A stretch of DNA of 6,399 bases from an uncultured Mogibacterium sp. Lineage in GTDB: Bacteria; Bacillota_A; Clostridia; Peptostreptococcales; Anaerovoracaceae. Numbering within the stretch: the first letter of the stretch is position 1; each line of letters begins with the position of its first letter. The notes under the pieces were generated by a model. The model saw only the letters and a list, made by a program, of their open reading frames with translations. It searched no databases and was not told the DNA's origin. The position numbers and the translations under genes were made by a program. The stretch spans positions 1 through 6,399 of the forward strand of contig NZ_CALHTQ010000025.1 of the NCBI RefSeq assembly GCF_938039775.1, in the 5' to 3' direction. Shown here piece by piece: positions 6,192 through 6,399 of the stretch.

Positions 6192-6399
6192 GGTCTAAAT
6201 GCGTTCAATATCGGTTTTGACGGAAATGTTGCGATACTAGCTACATATTTTAACAAGAAGACTTTTATCGGTGGCTCTCTGTCGTACGGGCTGTCGATTT
6301 TTCTGAATCTCATTGAGAAGTCGGGACAGAATCTGCAGGTTACCGTCGATGGAGAACAGATTTTCAAAGGGCCACTTATGATGTGCACGATTGGAAATG
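6177..6399 (+). pseudogene. C-terminal half of the lipid kinase, in the same frame after the stop (runs off window)
   Basis: Directly after TAA the same reading frame continues for 74 codons without another stop, to the window edge. It begins SYDRIGLNAFNIGFDGNVA, matching the family's conserved N-x-x-x-x-GFD element at the start of the C-terminal domain. It later gives VTVDGEQIFKGP and MMCTIGN, the usual strand leading to the conserved Asn-Gly. No in-frame ATG occurs until the tandem ATG ATG near 6378, and there is no Shine-Dalgarno site near the start of this part, so it is unlikely to be translated as a separate gene. Preserved frame and motifs mean that any inactivating mutation is recent, or that the two halves are still read as one protein. 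The remainder of the domain lies outside the window. Confidence 0.8.

Noticed and set aside
6179..6388. Open frame of 69 codons on the - strand opposite the interrupted kinase
   Set aside because: The + strand here encodes recognisable kinase C-terminal sequence. The antisense frame shows no motif of its own.

Overview
This is a densely packed, single-strand stretch of bacterial chromosome. Seven genes lie in a row on the + strand: recJ (5' end missing), an S41 (Ctp-type) peptidase, an Sfp-type 4'-phosphopantetheinyl transferase, recX, rmuC, a calcineurin-like metallophosphoesterase, and a diacylglycerol-kinase-family lipid kinase that is interrupted and runs off the right edge. Moderate-to-low GC, AGA/AGG-rich arginine use, purine-rich Shine-Dalgarno sites and tight gene packing suggest a Gram-positive, Clostridia-like Firmicute. 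A finer placement such as Anaerovoracaceae/Mogibacterium-like is only a guess.

Layout: recJ (1-1482) overlaps the S41 peptidase gene (1445-2617) by 38 bases. The phosphopantetheinyl transferase (2628-3287) follows after 10 bases, with its Shine-Dalgarno site overlapping the peptidase stop codon. recX (3347-3892) comes after a 59-base gap and rmuC (3927-5018) after 34 bases. The metallophosphoesterase (5021-5728) starts 2 bases after rmuC, and the lipid kinase begins at 5760 after 31 bases. I saw no convincing terminator or promoter in any gap, so the whole stretch is probably one transcription unit that starts upstream of the window. There is no gene-free stretch over 60 bases, and I found no tRNA, rRNA, CRISPR array or mobile element.

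Three products belong to DNA repair and recombination: RecJ (5'-3' single-strand exonuclease), RecX (RecA modulator) and RmuC (limits rearrangements at inverted repeats). The peptidase, the phosphopantetheinyl transferase, the phosphoesterase and the lipid kinase have no obvious common pathway with them. This looks like a housekeeping operon of mixed function rather than a dedicated new system.

The most notable observation is in the lipid kinase. An in-frame TAA (6174-6176) follows 138 codons, yet the same frame continues with clear family-like C-terminal sequence to the window end. The stop codon overlaps the left arm of a perfect 7-bp inverted repeat (6175-6191).
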